From Phytoactinopolyspora halotolerans (GTDB lineage Bacteria > Actinomycetota > Actinomycetes > Jiangellales > Jiangellaceae), in the NCBI RefSeq assembly GCF_010550675.1, contig NZ_JAAGOA010000017.1:1-64000 (forward strand): DNA of 64,000 nucleotides, given 5' to 3'. Shown in pieces: positions 60,873 to 64,000 of the stretch. Positions within the stretch are counted from its first letter, which is position 1; each line of letters opens with the position of its first letter. The notes under the pieces were generated by a model. It had not been told where the DNA came from. It saw only the letters and a program-made list of their open reading frames with translations, and did not search any database. The position numbers and the translations under genes are program-made.

Positions 60873-63800
60873 ATGCAAGAAGAAGAGACCAGCTCGGCCG
60901 CCCTATCGGCTGAGCCAGCAGAGGCTGCCCCTCCTCGCCGAACACCCCGGAAGCGGGCCGCAAGCCGGAAAGCGGGTCCTCCGCAGGAGACGGAACAGCC
61001 GGAATCGCAGGGCGGTGCGGACAGCGGGACCGAGCCGGCAGTCAGCGCGGCCGTCGGCCAGCCGGTCCAGGCCGATGAGCCAGCGGCGTCCGTCGCGGTG
61101 ACGGACGGCGAGCCCGTGGAACGGACAGCGAAGAAGAGCGCCGCCAAGAAGGCGACGAAGAAGTCGGCGGCCAAGAAGCCCGCAGCCAAAAGGTCGGCCA
61201 AGAAATCGGCGGCCACGACCGAGGCGAGTTCCAGCGCGGCGAGCCCGAGTGATGGGGGCCCGAGTGATGCGAGCCCGAGCGCGGCAGAGCCCGACGCCGG
61301 GCTGACCAGAGACGGTCACGCGGAGGACACCGCGGCGCAGCCACCGAAGAAGCGGCCGAGCCGCAGCCGCAAGAAGTCCGTGGCAGCAGCCGAAGCCGCG
61401 GTCGGCGAGAACGCTGCCCTCAGCGAAGACGGACCGGTGCCACAGCCGATGGCGGACGCCGAGTCGGCGGCGAACGCTCCGAACCAGGGTGCGGAATCGG
61501 CCGGTGACTCTGGACCCGATGCGGTGGACGCCGCCGCGTCGGCGGTCCTGTTCCAGCCGCCGACCTTCGATGCGACGCCGTTGTTCGAGCCGCCGACCGT
61601 CACGGGTCGCGGCGCCGAACCCGCGGACGAGTGGAGTGAACAGCAGGATCGGTCGGAGACCGAGGACACGGAGTCGTCCGCCGATGAGGGCCCGGGCGAC
61701 GACGGCGACGACGAGGACTCCGGTTCGCGGCGTCGGCGGCGTCGGCGTGGTGGCCGTGGGCGGCGGAAGAAGCCGGAGGAGACGGCCGAGGACGGCACCG
61801 CGACGCCATCCGCCGACGAGAACGTCGGCGACGACAAGACGGCTGCCCCGACCGACACCGACGCGGAGTCCGCTGAGCAGTCCGAGCAGGAGGACACCGA
61901 TTCGGGCGAGGAAAGCGGTGACGACGGCTCCGAGGGTGGAAGCCGGCGTCGTCGGCGTCGTCGGCGGCGCAAGAGCGAGGGAGACGGAGAGGACGGCCGG
62001 ACCGACGATCCGCCGAACACCGTCGTCCGGGTCCGCGACTCGAAGGAATCCGAGGACGAGGTCAGCGTCGTCAAGGGCTCCACGCGGCTGGAGGCGAAGA
62101 AGCAGCGCCGGCGCGAGGGCCGCGAGGCTGGGCGCCGTCGGCCGCCGATCCTGAGCGAGTCGGAGTTCCTGGCCCGTCGGGAGGCCGTGGAACGGGTGAT
62201 GGCTGTCCGGCAGGAGGGCGATCTCACCCAGATCGCCGTGCTGGAAGACGACATCCTCGTCGAGCACTACGTGAGCCGTGCCTCGCAGCAATCGATGATC
62301 GGCAACGTCTACCTCGGCCGGGTGCAGAACGTGCTGCCGGCGATGGAGGCGGCGTTCATCGACATCGGCCGGGGCCGCAACGCCGTCGTCTATGCCGGCG
62401 AGGTGGACTGGGCCGGGCTGGGACACACCGAGGGCCCGAAGCGGATCGAGGATGTGCTGAAGTCGGGCCAGACCACGCTGGTCCAGGTGACCAAGGATCC
62501 GGTCGGGCACAAGGGCGCTCGACTGACCGGGCAGATCAGCCTGCCGGGCCGGTACGTCGTGTATGTGCCCGGCGGTTCGATGAGCGGGATCAGCCGCAAG
62601 TTGCCCGACAACGAGCGCAACCGGCTGAAGAAGATCCTGAAGAAGGTCGTGCCCGAGGACGCGGGTGTGATCGTTCGCACCGCGGCGGAAGGGGCCTCCG
62701 AGGAAGAGCTCACCAACGACGTCGCCCGGCTGAAGGCTCAGTGGGAGGCGATTCAGAAGAAGACCTCCGGCAGCGCTCCCGCCTTGCTGCACGGCGAGCC
62801 CGACCTTGCGATCAAGGTGGTCCGGGACCTGTTCAACGAGGACTTCACCAAACTGGTCGTCCATGGCAAGCAGGCCTGGGAGGCGATCGACGAGTACGTC
62901 AGCGGCGTGGCATCGTCACTGAAGGACCGGGTGGAGAAGTGGACCAGTCACGAGGACATGTTCGCCTCGCTGCGTATCGATGAGCAGATCAGCAAGGCGC
63001 TCGACCGCAAGGTCTGGTTGCCCAGCGGAGGATCGTTGGTGATCGACCGCACCGAGGCGATGACCGTCATCGATGTCAACACCGGGAAGTTCACCGGGTC
63101 CGGCGGCAACCTTGAGGAGACCGTCACCAAGAACAACCTCGAGGCCGCTGAGGAGATCGTGCGCCAGCTGCGGCTGCGGGACATCGGCGGCATCATCGTG
63201 ATCGACTTCATCGACATGGTGCTGGAGTCGAACCGCGATCTGGTCTTGCGCCGCCTGGTGGAATGCCTTGGGCGGGACCGCACCAAACACCAGGTCGCAG
63301 AGGTGACCTCGTTGGGTCTGGTGCAGATGACCCGCAAGCGTATCGGCACCGGGCTGCTGGAAGCGTTCAGCGAGCAGTGTTCGCACTGCAAGGGCCGTGG
63401 CATCCAGGTGCACACGCATGTGCGCGAAGCGCCCAAGAGCCCGGTTGACGAGACGCCGAGTAAGGCGGAACGGCGAGGCAAGCGCGGCAAGCGCAGCGAG
63501 CCGCAGGAGAAGCCCGCCGAGGCCGCCCTGGCGCCGAAACTCGAGGCCCACGCGGATCCGGGCGAGGCGTCGCCGGCCGACCTGATGCCTGTGGGGCTGC
63601 CGGTTTCGGTCAGTAACGGTACATCGGAGGACGTCGCTGGGGCGGAGACGTCGACGAACGGACGCAGCGTCGGTGCACGTGAGAGCGGCGCGCCGAGCGG
63701 CACCGCAGCGGCCGACAGCGCGGCGACCGGTCCCGGCAGCGCGGCGACCGACTCCCCGACGACCGGCACCACAGCGTCCGACACTCCCGCAACCGGCACC

Positions 63801-63935
63801 GGCACCGGCAGCACGGCGGCCGGCGCCGGGGCGGCCACGGGCGGCGACGGCGCCAAGCCGCCGGCCCGTCGTGGCCGCCGCCGGGCGGAACGGCCGGCGG
63901 GAAGCCCTGACGAGCATGTCACCTCCTCCAGGTGA
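60873..63935 (+). CDS. rne: Ribonuclease E/G (Rne/Rng family)
   Basis: A 1020-residue endoribonuclease. The catalytic core sits centrally (about 420-870), as in actinobacteria. It has an S1 domain (GNVYLGRVQNVLPAMEAAFI), a 5'-sensor/RNase H region, catalytic Asp734 (VIDVNTGKFTG) and Asp778 (IVIDFIDM), and the Zn-link Cys836-x2-Cys839 (CSHCKGRG). These match the spacing of E. coli Asp303/Asp346/Cys404-Cys407. The N-terminal arm contains a histone-like AKKSAAKKATKKSAAKK stretch and basic RRRRRR patches flanked by acidic tracts. The C-terminal arm is Thr/Ala/Gly-rich. ATG 60873 has GGGAG (60858-60862). It cleaves mRNA and rRNA precursors; the arms probably bind RNA or partners. Confidence 0.95.
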   Translation: MQEEETSSAALSAEPAEAAPPRRTPRKRAASRKAGPPQETEQPESQGGADSGTEPAVSAAVGQPVQADEPAASVAVTDGEPVERTAKKSAAKKATKKSAAKKPAAKRSAKKSAATTEASSSAASPSDGGPSDASPSAAEPDAGLTRDGHAEDTAAQPPKKRPSRSRKKSVAAAEAAVGENAALSEDGPVPQPMADAESAANAPNQGAESAGDSGPDAVDAAASAVLFQPPTFDATPLFEPPTVTGRGAEPADEWSEQQDRSETEDTESSADEGPGDDGDDEDSGSRRRRRRRGGRGRRKKPEETAEDGTATPSADENVGDDKTAAPTDTDAESAEQSEQEDTDSGEESGDDGSEGGSRRRRRRRRRKSEGDGEDGRTDDPPNTVVRVRDSKESEDEVSVVKGSTRLEAKKQRRREGREAGRRRPPILSESEFLARREAVERVMAVRQEGDLTQIAVLEDDILVEHYVSRASQQSMIGNVYLGRVQNVLPAMEAAFIDIGRGRNAVVYAGEVDWAGLGHTEGPKRIEDVLKSGQTTLVQVTKDPVGHKGARLTGQISLPGRYVVYVPGGSMSGISRKLPDNERNRLKKILKKVVPEDAGVIVRTAAEGASEEELTNDVARLKAQWEAIQKKTSGSAPALLHGEPDLAIKVVRDLFNEDFTKLVVHGKQAWEAIDEYVSGVASSLKDRVEKWTSHEDMFASLRIDEQISKALDRKVWLPSGGSLVIDRTEAMTVIDVNTGKFTGSGGNLEETVTKNNLEAAEEIVRQLRLRDIGGIIVIDFIDMVLESNRDLVLRRLVECLGRDRTKHQVAEVTSLGLVQMTRKRIGTGLLEAFSEQCSHCKGRGIQVHTHVREAPKSPVDETPSKAERRGKRGKRSEPQEKPAEAALAPKLEAHADPGEASPADLMPVGLPVSVSNGTSEDVAGAETSTNGRSVGARESGAPSGTAAADSAATGPGSAATDSPTTGTTASDTPATGTGTGSTAAGAGAATGGDGAKPPARRGRRRAERPAGSPDEHVTSSR

Positions 63936-64000
63936 TGCGATTCCCGCTCGCTTGTTGAGTTTTGGTTGCGTGTAGGCGTCCCGGTGGATCTCGGGTGTTG
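63936..64000 (+). other. Intergenic start of the next unit at the right edge
   Basis: Only 65 bases are visible after rne. In most actinobacteria rplU (ribosomal protein L21) follows here with a structured leader, so this may be the start of it. No coding start is seen. Confidence 0.25.

Noticed and set aside
60509-60913. Short plus-strand open frames in the gap before rne
   Set aside because: They have random-looking Arg/Ala composition, no good ribosome sites and no similarity to DUF2344. The longest runs into rne in another frame.
60903-62864. A 653-codon minus-strand frame opposite rne
   Set aside because: It arises from the repetitive Lys/Ala/Glu/Arg-coding arm of RNase E and carries only Arg/Leu/Gly-rich low-complexity sequence.

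Overview
The window is 64 kb of GC-rich DNA with tightly packed genes, ATGA/GTGA stop-start overlaps and many GTG starts. It holds GuaB1, a C-terminal ClpX, Tad pilus genes, WXG100/FtsK-type secretion genes and an RNase E/G with long flanking arms. This points to a high-GC actinobacterium. The gene mix would suit Jiangella-like or related filamentous actinobacteria, but the genus cannot be fixed from the sequence alone.

The backbone is a conserved actinobacterial block: clpX (left edge), valS, folC, DUF4233, ndk, a TIGR03960-type radical SAM gene and rne (right edge). Two accessory stretches interrupt it. The mreBCD/pbp2/rodA genes that streptomycetes carry between ndk and the radical SAM gene are absent here.

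Accessory region 1 (about 0.7-31 kb). Bases 712-17859 look like one metabolic unit for peptide and D-amino-acid scavenging. It comprises an N-acyl-D-amino-acid deacylase, a prolidase-like amidohydrolase, a complete peptide ABC transporter (lipoprotein, permease, permease-ATPase fusion, ATPase), an S9 peptidase joined in frame to a serine beta-lactamase-fold enzyme, an M20 amidohydrolase, a GNAT enzyme, an N-succinylamino-acid racemase-type enolase, and a PucR-type regulator. The M20-GNAT-racemase trio matches the known succinylation route for converting D- to L-amino acids. Next come a bacterial vitamin-K-carboxylase homologue, guaB1, a copper P1B-ATPase behind a CsoR-like operator, and a divergent aldo/keto reductase and regulator pair. 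Last is a four-gene set of Ser/Thr kinase-WD40, membrane protein, TRAFAC-type GTPase and GAP1-like protein, which resembles an NTP-dependent conflict or signalling system.

Accessory region 2 (about 35.7-57.9 kb). A Tad pilus operon (CpaB-like, TadZ-like, CpaF, TadB, TadC, Flp-like prepilin, two TadE-like, TadG-like) runs by a 4-base overlap into a membrane-spanning LysM-BTAD protein. A WXG100 gene, a hairpin and an EssC/EccC-type FtsK/SpoIIIE ATPase follow. On the opposite strand lies a cluster of WXG-like, proline-rich, acidic, secreted and lipoprotein genes that are probable substrates or accessories of that secretion system.

Non-coding features include a 24-bp coding minisatellite, two loci of a GAGCG-rich dispersed repeat (one a 91-bp tandem array covering the DUF4233 stop codon), several strong hairpins, three candidate leaderless promoters and a 460-base rne leader. 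No tRNA, rRNA, CRISPR array, insertion sequence or integrase was seen.
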